NCBI RefSeq assembly: GCF_020216525.1
Contig: NZ_JAIWOY010000007.1
Coordinates: 124,001 to 188,000 of the forward strand
DNA length: 64,000 bases
Origin: Nocardioides nematodiphilus
Lineage (GTDB): Bacteria; Actinomycetota; Actinomycetes; Propionibacteriales; Nocardioidaceae
Direction: 5' to 3'
Of this stretch, positions 56,267-64,000 are shown one piece after another. Both the position numbers and the translations under genes were made by a program. The stretch's first letter is position 1. Each line of letters opens with the position of its first letter. The notes beneath the pieces are model-generated. The model was not told the DNA's origin. It was given only the letters and a program-made list of their open reading frames with translations, and did not search any database.

Positions 56267-56355
56267 CAGTCGCTCTCAGCTCAGCGGCAGGTCCCGAGAA
56301 GCCTAGGGCGTCCGACCTGCGGCGAGCCTGGACGCCACCTCGTCGGCGCGCCGAC

Positions 56356-56361
56356 TATCTT
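56356..56361 (+). promoter_or_regulatory. TANNNT -10 element for leaderless aldo/keto reductase gene
   Basis: TATCTT, 7 nt before the ATG at 56369. Confidence 0.5.
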
Positions 56362-56368
56362 CTTCCGC

Positions 56369-57316
56369 ATGCAGCAGCGCGCCGTCGGGGCCTCCGGGCT
56401 CAAGGTCTCCTCCCTCGGTCTCGGCACCATGACGTGGGGTCGGGACACCGACGAGCACGAGGCCCGCGACCAGCTCATCGCCTTCGCCGAGGCCGGCGGC
56501 ACCCTGGTCGACACCGCCGCGGGCTACGCCGACGGCGCCTCGGAGCAGCTCCTCGGCAGTCTCATCGGCGATGTGATGTCACGCGACGAGCTCGTCCTGG
56601 CCACCAAGGCCGGCATCTCGCGCCGCAGCGGCTCGCGCCAGGTCGACACCAGCCGCCGCGGACTGCTGGACAGTCTCGAGGGCTCGTTGCGCCGCCTCGG
56701 CACCGACCACGTCGACCTGTGGCAGGTGCACGTCTGGTCCGACGAGACGCCGCTCGAGGAGACGTTGGCGACCCTCGACCACGCCGTCGCCAGCGGCAAG
56801 GCCCGCTACGTGGGCATCTCCAACTACTCCGGCTGGCAGACCGCACAGGCCGCGACCTGGCAGCGCGCCGTCACCGGCCGCTCGCACCTGGTCAGCACGC
56901 AGGTGCAGTACTCGCTGCTCGCCCGCGAGGTCGAGTACGACGTCGTCCCGGCAGCCGACGCGCTCGGCCTCGGGCTCCTAGCCTGGTCGCCCCTCGCCGG
57001 CGGCGTCCTCACCGGCAAGTACCGCACCGGCACCCCCTCGGACTCCCGCGGCGCACGGTCGGACTTCGCCGGCCGCGTGGACGCCTACCTGGACGAGCGC
57101 GGTCGTGGCATCGTCGAGGCGGTGGCCCGAGCCGCCGACGGCCTCGGCTGGACGGCCCAGCAGGTCGCGCTCGCCTGGGTCCGTGATCGCCCGGGAGTGA
57201 CCGCCCCGATCCTCGGCGCCCGCACCGTCGCCCAGCTCCAGAGCGCGCTCGGGGTGGTCGAGCGCATCCTGCCGATCGAGATCGTCGCCGCCCTCGACGA
57301 CGTCTCAGCCGATTGA
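56369..57316 (+). CDS. Aldo/keto reductase
   Basis: 315-aa NADPH-dependent TIM barrel. N-terminal LGLGTMTWGRDTDEHEA, catalytic Asp/Tyr in VDTAAGYADGASE, Lys in LATKAG, His in WQVHVWSDE and the C-terminal cofactor loop PILGARTVAQLQ. Closest in pattern to the YhdN/Gfo-type AKR11 group. Substrate unknown. It is followed after 22 bp by a DUF5703 gene in the same direction. Confidence 0.9.
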   Translation: MQQRAVGASGLKVSSLGLGTMTWGRDTDEHEARDQLIAFAEAGGTLVDTAAGYADGASEQLLGSLIGDVMSRDELVLATKAGISRRSGSRQVDTSRRGLLDSLEGSLRRLGTDHVDLWQVHVWSDETPLEETLATLDHAVASGKARYVGISNYSGWQTAQAATWQRAVTGRSHLVSTQVQYSLLAREVEYDVVPAADALGLGLLAWSPLAGGVLTGKYRTGTPSDSRGARSDFAGRVDAYLDERGRGIVEAVARAADGLGWTAQQVALAWVRDRPGVTAPILGARTVAQLQSALGVVERILPIEIVAALDDVSAD

Positions 57317-57338
57317 GCGTCGGCCCGATGGGTCAGGC

Positions 57339-57557
57339 ATGAGCAGGCACGAGCGGCGGGCTCCGCGCCCCGGCGTGGAGTGGGAGTTCGACAAGATCGT
57401 CTTCGATCGCGATCTGTCGCGCAGCGCGGTCGCCAAGATGCTCGTCGAGCGTGCTGAGCACGGCGGCTGGGAGCTGGACCGGCTCCGGATCGGCAACGAC
57501 GGCATCCGCCGCGTCATTCTGCGACGCAAGATCATCCGGGCCGTTCGGACGGCGTGA
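57339..57557 (+). CDS. DUF5703 family protein
   Basis: 72 aa, basic. The pattern EWEFDKIVFDRDLSRSAVAK then GGWELDRLRIGNDGIRRVIL is that of this small actinobacterial family. Unknown function; the repeated strand-helix design resembles DUF4177-type proteins. Same direction as the upstream reductase. Confidence 0.8.
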   Translation: MSRHERRAPRPGVEWEFDKIVFDRDLSRSAVAKMLVERAEHGGWELDRLRIGNDGIRRVILRRKIIRAVRTA

Positions 57558-57602
57558 CGCGCCGGTCTGCGCCGTACTCGCCGGTAACGCCCCGCCGGTC
57601 CT

Positions 57603-57608
57603 TACGAT
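57603..57608 (+). promoter_or_regulatory. TANNNT -10 element for leaderless GGDEF gene
   Basis: TACGAT, 8 nt before the ATG at 57617. Confidence 0.5.
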
Positions 57609-57616
57609 GTGGGGTG

Positions 57617-58606
57617 ATGCCCGCGCCCACCAGCACTCCCACAGCTGTCGGACGCCGCCCCGGACCCGCAGTGAGCAACCTTCCACTGTGGCACCGTCGC
57701 GGCGCGATCGGCGTCCTCGTGATCGCCACCTGCTGTCTGCTGGCGTGCTTCTCCACCCACGAGGCCGACGGCTTCGTACCGATCTACTACGTCGTCAGCG
57801 TGGCGTCCGTGATCGTGCTGTGGGCCCTGGTGGGACGCTCCCGCCACCAGCCCGTCCTCCTGGCCTGGCCGCTCGCGGTGATGCTCGGCATGGCCGGCGC
57901 CTCGTTCGTCGCGCCGATGGCCGCCACGTTGTGCATGAGCACGATGTTCGTCGCCTTCCTCTTCGCCGGCCTGACGCAGACCCGCGGCATCTCGCTGATC
58001 ATGCTGCCGCCCGCGGTGTTCACGTACCTCCTGGTCTTCGCCGATCTCCCGGTCTCGCAGCTGAGCGTCAAGCTCGCGACCTCCGCCGTGGTGTGGGTGG
58101 CGGTCAGTGAGGCCCCCGCATGGCTGGCCGGCGACCTGCGGGCCGCCCGGACCGAGACCGAGCGCCTGGCCGCCACCGACCCGCTGACCGGGCTCGCCAA
58201 CCGCCGGCACTGGGACGAACGGCTCCCCCAGGTGCTGGAGGCCGGCCCCTCCGGCGTGGTGCTGCTGATCGATCTCGACCACTTCAAGCACTTCAACGAC
58301 GCGCACGGCCACCTGGCCGGGGACGACATGCTCGTCGCCTTCGCCCGGACGATCGAGGACGCGCTCCCCGAGACGGCGCTGGCGGCCCGTTGGGGCGGCG
58401 AGGAGTTCGCGGTCGCGGTCGGAGACCGGGTCGAGGCGCGCGCGGTCGCCGACGCGATCCGGGCCAGCGTCCCGCTCGCGCAGACCTGCTCGATCGGGAT
58501 GGCCGAGCACCGCCCCGGCGAGGCCACGGTGGAGCTGATCCAGCGCGCCGACGACGCGCTGTACGCGGCGAAGAGCCACGGCCGCGACCGCATCGTCGCC
58601 GCCTGA
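57617..58606 (+). CDS. Membrane-anchored diguanylate cyclase (GGDEF)
   Basis: 329 aa. About five hydrophobic segments (residues 27-175) act as a membrane input module, followed by a GGDEF domain. The domain has DPLTGLANRRHWDE, LIDLDHFKHFNDAHGH and the active-site RWGGEEF, so it should make cyclic di-GMP. The inhibitory RxxD site five residues before GGEEF is absent, which suggests no product inhibition by that route. No EAL domain. The ATG at 57617 is preferred because of the TACGAT element; an in-frame ATG at 57554 overlaps the DUF5703 gene end. Confidence 0.88.
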   Translation: MPAPTSTPTAVGRRPGPAVSNLPLWHRRGAIGVLVIATCCLLACFSTHEADGFVPIYYVVSVASVIVLWALVGRSRHQPVLLAWPLAVMLGMAGASFVAPMAATLCMSTMFVAFLFAGLTQTRGISLIMLPPAVFTYLLVFADLPVSQLSVKLATSAVVWVAVSEAPAWLAGDLRAARTETERLAATDPLTGLANRRHWDERLPQVLEAGPSGVVLLIDLDHFKHFNDAHGHLAGDDMLVAFARTIEDALPETALAARWGGEEFAVAVGDRVEARAVADAIRASVPLAQTCSIGMAEHRPGEATVELIQRADDALYAAKSHGRDRIVAA

Positions 58607-58641
58607 CGCCGCCCGCACCGCACCGCACCGGAAAGAGGACG

Positions 58642-59976
58642 CTAGGCGCTGGGCCGCCGGCCCGTCTCGTCGAGGAACCGGTCCAGCACCCGGGCACCGA
58701 ACTGCAGGCCGTCCACCGGCACGCGCTCGTCCACGCCGTGGAAGAGCCCGGTGAAGTCCAGGTCGTCCGGCAGCCGCAGCGGCGCGAAGCCGTACGTGCG
58801 GATGCCGAGCTTGGTGAAGTGCTTGGCGTCGGTGCCGGCGGACATGAGGTACGGCGCGACCGCCGCACCGGGGTCCTCCGCGAGCAGCGAGCGTGAGATC
58901 GCGTCGACCAGGTCGCCCTTGTACGGGCTCTCCCACGACCGCTGGTTGGAGATGAAGTCGATGTCGACGCCCTCGCCGCACAGGCGGGCCAGCTCGGCGA
59001 AGAACTCGTCCTCGTGCCCCGGGAGGAAGCGACCGTCGATGTGCGCGCTCGCCTCGGTCGGGATGACGTTCACCTTGTAGCCCGCACCGAGCATCGTCGG
59101 GTTGGTGACGTGGCGCAGGGTCGCGCCGATCATCCGGGCGGCGGGGCCGAACTCCTCGATCAGCGACTCCGCGTTCTCCGGGGTCGCCTCGGTGCCGACG
59201 AGCTCGGCGACCGCGGCGAGCAGGGTCTGCATCGTCGGGGTGAGCTGCACCGGCCACTCGTGGGCGCCGATCCGCGCGACCGCGTTGGCGAGCCGGGTGA
59301 CCGCGTTGTCCCGGTTGATCATGGAGCCGTGCCCGGCGGTTCCGCGGGCGGTCAGCCGCATCCAGGCCATCCCCTTCTCGGCGGCCTCGATGAGGTAGAG
59401 CCGGCGGCCGCGGATGGTGGTGGAGAAGCCGCCGACCTCGCCGATCGCGTCGCTGACGCCGTCGAACTCCTCAGGCATCTCCTCGATCAGCTTCTGGGCG
59501 CCGAGGTGCCCTCCGGCCTCCTCGTCGGCGGTGAGGGCGAGCACGATCCGGCGGGTGGGCGTACGGCCGGCGCGCTGGCGTGCCCGCACGACACTGAGCA
59601 CCATCGCGTCGAAGTCCTTCATGTCGACCGCTCCACGGCCCCAGACGTAGTCGTCGCGGAGCTCGCCGGAGAACGGGTCGACCTGCCAGTCCGAGGCCTC
59701 GGCCGGGACGACGTCGAGGTGGCCGTGGATCAGCAGCGCGGGTTCGTCGCTCGACGTGTCGCCCCACTGGGCGACCAGGGAGGTGCGCCCGGGAGCGGAC
59801 TCGTGCAGGCGCGAGCTGATGCCGACCTCGTCGAGGAGGCCGGCGACGTACTCGGCCGCCTTGCGCTCACCGGGCCCGGAGGCGTCGCCGTAGTTGGAGG
59901 TGTCGATCCGGATGAGGTCGCGACAGATCTCGACGACCTCCGCGTCGACTGCGTGGCCTGGTTCCAGCTCGCCCAT
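58642..59976 (-). CDS. M20/M25/M40 family metallopeptidase
   Basis: 444-aa dizinc aminoacylase/carboxypeptidase-type enzyme. Metal ligands are in LIHGHLDVVP (His, Asp), WGRGAVDMKDFDAM, ADEEAGG (catalytic Glu), and SAGTDAKHF near the C-terminus. A dimerisation lid domain lies at about 190-310. TAGCGT is 7 nt before the ATG. Homologous actinobacterial enzymes hydrolyse dipeptides or N-acyl amino acids; the substrate is not known here. Confidence 0.9.
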   Translation of the reverse strand: MGELEPGHAVDAEVVEICRDLIRIDTSNYGDASGPGERKAAEYVAGLLDEVGISSRLHESAPGRTSLVAQWGDTSSDEPALLIHGHLDVVPAEASDWQVDPFSGELRDDYVWGRGAVDMKDFDAMVLSVVRARQRAGRTPTRRIVLALTADEEAGGHLGAQKLIEEMPEEFDGVSDAIGEVGGFSTTIRGRRLYLIEAAEKGMAWMRLTARGTAGHGSMINRDNAVTRLANAVARIGAHEWPVQLTPTMQTLLAAVAELVGTEATPENAESLIEEFGPAARMIGATLRHVTNPTMLGAGYKVNVIPTEASAHIDGRFLPGHEDEFFAELARLCGEGVDIDFISNQRSWESPYKGDLVDAISRSLLAEDPGAAVAPYLMSAGTDAKHFTKLGIRTYGFAPLRLPDDLDFTGLFHGVDERVPVDGLQFGARVLDRFLDETGRRPSA

Positions 59977-59983
59977 GCCCCCG

Positions 59984-59989
59984 ACGCTA
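59984..59989 (-). promoter_or_regulatory. TANNNT -10 element for leaderless M20 peptidase gene
   Basis: TAGCGT, 7 nt before the peptidase ATG. Confidence 0.5.
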
Positions 59990-59996
59990 CAGGCCC

Positions 59997-61655
59997 TCAG
60001 TGGACGTGGTCCTGCTGCCAGGCGCGGAAGGCGTCGACCGCGGTCGGCAGGGTCGGGAAGATCCGGTCGGCGCCAATCCGGTCGAGGAAGCCGGTCGGCT
60101 GCAGGCGCCGGCGCAGGTCGTCCTTCATCCGGGCCAGTCCCATCTCGACGCCGTGCTCGGCCAGATCGAGGCGGACCTCCTCGAGGATGTCCGCGGCGGT
60201 GACGTCGATGCGGCTGATGGCCTCCATGTTGATCACCATCCACTCGGCGTCCGGGTAGTCGTCCAGCGCGGCGTGCGTCCGGCTGCGGAAGTCCTCGGCG
60301 TTGGCGAAGAAGAGCGGCGAGTCGTACCGGAAGACGATCAGGCCGGGGATCGGCTCGGCGTCGTCGTAGTCGTCGACGTCGTGCATCCCGGCGAGACCCG
60401 GGACCAGGCCGAGGACCGCGTGGTGCGGGCGCGCCACGCGGCGCAGCAGGTCCAGGACGGAGAGCCCGATCGCGACCAGGATGCCCTCGAGGACGCCGAT
60501 GGTGAGCACGCTGATCGTGGTGGCGATGACGAGCACGAACTCGGAGTGGCGGAACCGCCAGAAGCGGACCATCTCGGGCACGTCGACGAGTCGGACGGCG
60601 GCGTAGACGACGACTGCGGCCAGCGCCGCGGTCGGGAACGCCTCCAGCACCGGGCGGGCGAAGAACACGGCTGCTGCGGTGGCCACCAGCGTGACCACGC
60701 CGGTCAGTTGAGATCTGCCGCCGACCGCGTGCGCGATCGCCGTACGCGAGCCGCTGCTGCTGACCGGGAAGCCCTGCATCACGGCCGCACCGAGGTTGGA
60801 GGCGCCGAGGGCGAGCAGCTCCTGCTTGGCGTCGGGGCGGTCGTCGTCGGCGAAGGCGCGGGCGGTGAGGATCGTGTCGGTGAAGGTGACGAAGGCGATC
60901 GCCAGGGCGGGGCCGGTGAGGCTCCACCACTCGCCGGCGGCCAGCGCCGGGAGGTGGAGGTCCGGCAGCCCGCGGGCGATGTGGCCGACGGTCTCGACGC
61001 CGTGGTCGGGCAGGTGGAGGGCGGCGGAGACGGCCGTCGCCGCCAGCATGCCGGCGAGCGCGACCGGGGCCTTGGGCCACAGCCAGCTGGTGATGAGCAA
61101 CGCCGCGACCAGCGAGAGCGACAGCATCGCCGTCGGCGCGTGGGTCTCCCCCATGTGCCGCATCGCGTACCAGAACTCCCGGACGAACCCGTCGGCGTGG
61201 ATCGGGAAGCCGAGCAGGTCGTCGAGCTGTGAGACGACCATGACGCCGGCGATGCCGGCCATGTAGCCGACCAGGATCGGCTTGGAGAGCAGCTCGGCCA
61301 CCGCCGCCAGCCGTAAGGCCCAGCCCAGCACGCAGAAGAGCGCCACCAGCAGACCCAGCGCGATCGCCGTGCCCGGGCGGTCGTGCGCGGCCACCGAGCC
61401 GAGCGTGGTCGCCGTCATCAGGGACGCCGTCGACTCCGGGCCCATCGAGAGCAGCCGGGAGCCACCGATCAGCGCGTAGCCGAACAGGGCGCCGAGAGCG
61501 GCCCACAGGCCGACCTGCGCCGGGAGCCGGGCCAGCTCGGCGTTCGCCATCACCTGCGGGATGAGGTACGCGGCCACGGTCAGGCCGGCCAGCACGTCCC
61601 CGCACAGCCAGCTCCGCTGATAGCGGCGCGTCCAGGCGAGGATCGGCATCTGCAC
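59997..61655 (-). CDS. SulP-family anion transporter with STAS domain
   Basis: 552 aa. A sulfate-permease-type membrane domain of about 12 segments includes LIGGSRLLSMGPESTASLM and the family core GFPVSSSGSRTAIAHAVGGR. A C-terminal STAS domain (about 425-545) has WMVINMEAISRIDVTAADIL. It may carry sulfate, bicarbonate or dicarboxylates. The GTG at 61655 (MQMPILAWTRRY) is chosen because TAGGGT lies 7 nt upstream; an open frame continues further but without similarity. It is followed on the same strand by the M20 peptidase gene. Confidence 0.9.
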   Translation of the reverse strand: MQMPILAWTRRYQRSWLCGDVLAGLTVAAYLIPQVMANAELARLPAQVGLWAALGALFGYALIGGSRLLSMGPESTASLMTATTLGSVAAHDRPGTAIALGLLVALFCVLGWALRLAAVAELLSKPILVGYMAGIAGVMVVSQLDDLLGFPIHADGFVREFWYAMRHMGETHAPTAMLSLSLVAALLITSWLWPKAPVALAGMLAATAVSAALHLPDHGVETVGHIARGLPDLHLPALAAGEWWSLTGPALAIAFVTFTDTILTARAFADDDRPDAKQELLALGASNLGAAVMQGFPVSSSGSRTAIAHAVGGRSQLTGVVTLVATAAAVFFARPVLEAFPTAALAAVVVYAAVRLVDVPEMVRFWRFRHSEFVLVIATTISVLTIGVLEGILVAIGLSVLDLLRRVARPHHAVLGLVPGLAGMHDVDDYDDAEPIPGLIVFRYDSPLFFANAEDFRSRTHAALDDYPDAEWMVINMEAISRIDVTAADILEEVRLDLAEHGVEMGLARMKDDLRRRLQPTGFLDRIGADRIFPTLPTAVDAFRAWQQDHVH

Positions 61656-61662
61656 GATCCGC

Positions 61663-61668
61663 ACCCTA
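61663..61668 (-). promoter_or_regulatory. TANNNT -10 element for leaderless SulP gene
   Basis: TAGGGT, 7 nt before the GTG start of the SulP gene. Confidence 0.5.
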
Positions 61669-61713
61669 GGCGACGAGGGGCCCCGAGCGCGGAGCGCGAA
61701 CGGCACGAGACGG

Positions 61714-62205
61714 TCAGGTGGTGGCGATCGGAGCGCTGATCGCGCGGGTGACCGCGATCAGGTCGGCCGGGGCGAGCTCGACCTGCAGGCCGCGCTTGCC
61801 GGCGCTGACGAACACGGTGTCGTACGCCAGCGCGCTCTCGTCGACCACCGTCGGCAGGGGCGTGCGCTGCCCGATCGGCGAGATGCCGCCCAGGACGTAG
61901 CCCGAGCTGCGCTGCGCGGCGGCGGGATCGGCCATCTCGGCCTTCTTCGCCCCGGCCGCACGGGCGAGCGCCTTGAGATCGAGCTGGTGGGCCACCGGGA
62001 CGACGGCGACGGTCAGTCGGCCGGCGACGTCGGCCACCAGGGTCTTGAAGATCCGGTTGCGGTCGACGCCGAGCTGCTCGGCGGCCTCGTCGCCGTACGC
62101 GGTGTTCTCGTCCGCGTGCTCGTAGGGATGGACGGTGAACGTCATGCCCGCCTTGCTCAGCGCGACGGTCGCCGGGGTGCCGGAGGAGGTCTTCTGCTTC
62201 GCCAC
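61714..62205 (-). CDS. ybaK: Cys-tRNA(Pro) deacylase YbaK/EbsC
   Basis: 163 aa. Editing-domain fold that hydrolyses mischarged Cys-tRNA(Pro). Begins MAKQKTSSGTPATVALSKAG. Visible family residues are FKTLVADV (conserved Lys), SGYVLGGISPIGQ and SAGKRGLQVEL. The GTG at 62205 gives the usual length; an ATG 11 codons upstream is possible. It stands alone between the SulP gene and the beta-propeller gene. Confidence 0.9.
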   Translation of the reverse strand: MAKQKTSSGTPATVALSKAGMTFTVHPYEHADENTAYGDEAAEQLGVDRNRIFKTLVADVAGRLTVAVVPVAHQLDLKALARAAGAKKAEMADPAAAQRSSGYVLGGISPIGQRTPLPTVVDESALAYDTVFVSAGKRGLQVELAPADLIAVTRAISAPIATT

Positions 62206-62280
62206 GGGCAGAGCATCCCATGCCTGGACCCTCCCCATCGGCTCACCGGCGGCGCTAGCCTCCGAAGGCCGAGAAGGCGG

Positions 62281-64000
62281 TCAGATCTCCAGGAAGGAGA
62301 CGCGGTCGCCGGCCATCAGCACGACCTTGCCGTTCGGGAGCTCCATCGTCCGGACGACCATGTCGTACCGCCGGCCCTCGAGGGGGGTCAGTTTCTGGGC
62401 GAGGGTCGAGCCGTCCACCGTGTACACGCCCAGCAGCATGGAGTCGTTGCGGGTGCGGAAGGTCGTGATGGCGGTGTGGCGGTCCGGGAGCCAGGTGAAG
62501 GCGTGGGTGTCGTCGGCGGCGACCGGCCAGGTCCACTGCCGGAGGCTGTCGACGGCGACCTGCTTGACGTCGGTCAGGTCGCGGATGTCGAAGAGCCCGA
62601 CCTGCGCCTTCTCCTGCTCGCCGCTCGAGGAGAAGGCGACCTCCTGGCCGATGCCGAGGAGCTGGCCGTCGCCGAGCGGGTGGAAGTAGGAGGAGAACCC
62701 CGGGATGTGCAGCGCGCCCAGCAGCTTCGGGTGCTCCGGGTCGCCGAGGTCGACGGTGAACAGCGGGTCGGTCTCACGGGCGGTGGACAGGATCGCGAGG
62801 TCGTCGAACCAGCGCGCCGCGGTCAGGGTCTCGTCCACGCCGAGGCCGTCGAGGCGCCCGATCTCGGTGAGCTTGGCGCCCTCGGGCCGCAACGTGACGA
62901 CCGAGCTCTGCTGCCTGCCCTGATGGCCGGACCGCGTCATCGACGTCGTCGCGACACGCAGGACGCCACCGGCCTCGTCCATCGACCAGCGGTCGGCGAT
63001 CGAGCCCTCCAGGGTGCCGGTGGCGACATGCGTGGCGCTGGTGCCGGCGAGGTCGAACTGGAAGATCGTCGTCTTCCCGTCACCGCCGTACGGCATCCCA
63101 CCCACGACCTTCCCCGCCACGTCGTCGACCGTCCCGCCCAGGGGTCGGACGCAGTCGATGCAGCCGCCGAGTCCACCGGTGGTGAGGTAGAGGTGGTCGG
63201 CGGACTCGTACGAGATGCTCGTGGTGCCGGCGATCCCGATAGCCGCCGGCTCGGTGGGGGTTGCGGTGGAGAAGCCGACGACGCTCTCGGTCCCGAGTGA
63301 GACGCCGTCCGGTGGCATCGCGACGTGGTCGCAGGCGAGCAGCGGCCGGCTGCCGGAGCCGTCGTCGACGCGCGGGAGCCAGTCGTCGAGGGTGGTCTCC
63401 TTGACGATTGCACGGTTGCGCTCGAGCGCCTCCTTCGGGCTGAGATCGCCCTTCCTCGCGTCGTGGGGGTAGACGAACGGCAGCTCCGGCAGGCCGTCGG
63501 CGAGCACCAGGTGCACGTCGCTGCCCTGCAGGCGTGCGGTGTCGAGGCCGCCGGAGTAGCGCACCTGGGAGGTGATCGCCGGGTGCTGCGGGTCGGCGAG
63601 CGACACCGTGTCGACCCGGGTGCCGGACCCGTCGCGATTGCCCGCACGGAGCGTGTCCGTCCCCAGCGCGACCAGGGTGGCGCCGTCGAGCAGCAGCTCG
63701 GGGGCGCTCAGGTGCGGCAGGTCGAGGGAGGCGTCGAGACGGACCTGATCGCCGGAGACGTCATAGACCTTGATGGTGTTCTCGCGGGTGGCGCGGACGA
63801 GCAGGGTGCCGTTGGTCTTGACCAGGTCCGGCTCGTCGACGCCCGCCTCCTGGTTGTTGGTCCCGGAGGGGTCGTTGGCGACGCCCCCGATGGACGCGCC
63901 GTCCGCGCTCGCCGCCTGCCCTGCGGCCGCCATCGGTGCCTTCAGCGAGCTGGTCCCACGGAGCTCGTCGTACGCGCCGAAGCCGCCCCAGTTCCACCCG
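62281..64000 (-). CDS. Secreted beta-propeller domain protein (partial, start beyond the window)
   Basis: At least 573 residues are visible to the window edge. The frame stays open through the edge and reads GGFGAYDELRGTSSLKAP before GTNNQEAGVDEPDLVKTNG. That motif and the repeats after it mark the beta-propeller domain family (PF09826). Its members are exported, often as lipoproteins; the signal would be in the missing N-terminus. Later repeats include TVDDVAGKVVGGMPYGGDG and PGFSSYFHPLGDGQLLGIG. Role unknown; a surface or cell-wall-associated protein is likely. Confidence 0.85.
   Translation of the reverse strand, partial: GWNWGGFGAYDELRGTSSLKAPMAAAGQAASADGASIGGVANDPSGTNNQEAGVDEPDLVKTNGTLLVRATRENTIKVYDVSGDQVRLDASLDLPHLSAPELLLDGATLVALGTDTLRAGNRDGSGTRVDTVSLADPQHPAITSQVRYSGGLDTARLQGSDVHLVLADGLPELPFVYPHDARKGDLSPKEALERNRAIVKETTLDDWLPRVDDGSGSRPLLACDHVAMPPDGVSLGTESVVGFSTATPTEPAAIGIAGTTSISYESADHLYLTTGGLGGCIDCVRPLGGTVDDVAGKVVGGMPYGGDGKTTIFQFDLAGTSATHVATGTLEGSIADRWSMDEAGGVLRVATTSMTRSGHQGRQQSSVVTLRPEGAKLTEIGRLDGLGVDETLTAARWFDDLAILSTARETDPLFTVDLGDPEHPKLLGALHIPGFSSYFHPLGDGQLLGIGQEVAFSSSGEQEKAQVGLFDIRDLTDVKQVAVDSLRQWTWPVAADDTHAFTWLPDRHTAITTFRTRNDSMLLGVYTVDGSTLAQKLTPLEGRRYDMVVRTMELPNGKVVLMAGDRVSFLEI

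Overview
The window is high-GC actinobacterial chromosome, most like Nocardioides or another Nocardioidaceae. Three sets of genes point there: a Pup-proteasome segment (dop, arc/mpa), the mycothiol gene mshC, and families restricted mainly to Actinobacteria (DUF3090, SCO1664, DUF5703, DUF5994, F420-type LLM oxidoreductase, GAF-ANTAR proteins). No rRNA, tRNA, CRISPR array, insertion sequence or prophage was seen.

Two blocks at the ends (1-5.5 kb and 45.6-56.3 kb) keep the gene order of the Mycobacterium tuberculosis dop-mpa-trmI-recB-...-metH-PAC2-mshC-...-uppP neighbourhood. About 40 kb of accessory genes lies between them. Left block: dop, arc, trmI, an M50 protease and a RecB-like nuclease. 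Right block: metH behind an S-adenosylhomocysteine (SAH) riboswitch, PAC2, mshC, SCO1664 and DUF3090 proteins, a histidine phosphatase, corA and uppP. It is followed by an aldo/keto reductase, a diguanylate cyclase, an M20 peptidase, a SulP transporter, YbaK and the end of a secreted beta-propeller protein.

The accessory stretch has three parts. (i) 5.5-14.5 kb: a SNF2 helicase and a dipeptide/oligopeptide ABC operon (dppABCDF) with a HAD phosphatase. (ii) 14.8-31.5 kb: a stress and dormancy-flavoured island. It holds an mgtA-xfp-ackA operon whose xfp and ackA are broken by frameshifts, a stop codon and a 21-G tract. It also holds two ANTAR proteins, an SPFH protein, a glycosyltransferase with a tiny overlapping leader ORF, a glycogen-debranching-like enzyme, a gutted fatty-acid desaturase, DUF5994, an orphan histidine kinase and a hemerythrin. 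(iii) 31.5-45.5 kb: small oxidoreductase-regulator modules, namely LLM/GMC, hydrolase/XRE, SDR/TetR, an ABC exporter with a two-component system, and CsoR/AhpD with twin operators.

Many core genes have no Shine-Dalgarno (SD). They carry a TANNNT hexamer exactly 6-8 nt before the start codon, the signature of leaderless transcripts. Genes of the 14.8-31.5 kb island mostly use SD sites and overlapping ATGA/GTGA junctions. Several one-base losses in G/C runs may be sequencing errors rather than true decay; these are flagged where they occur.
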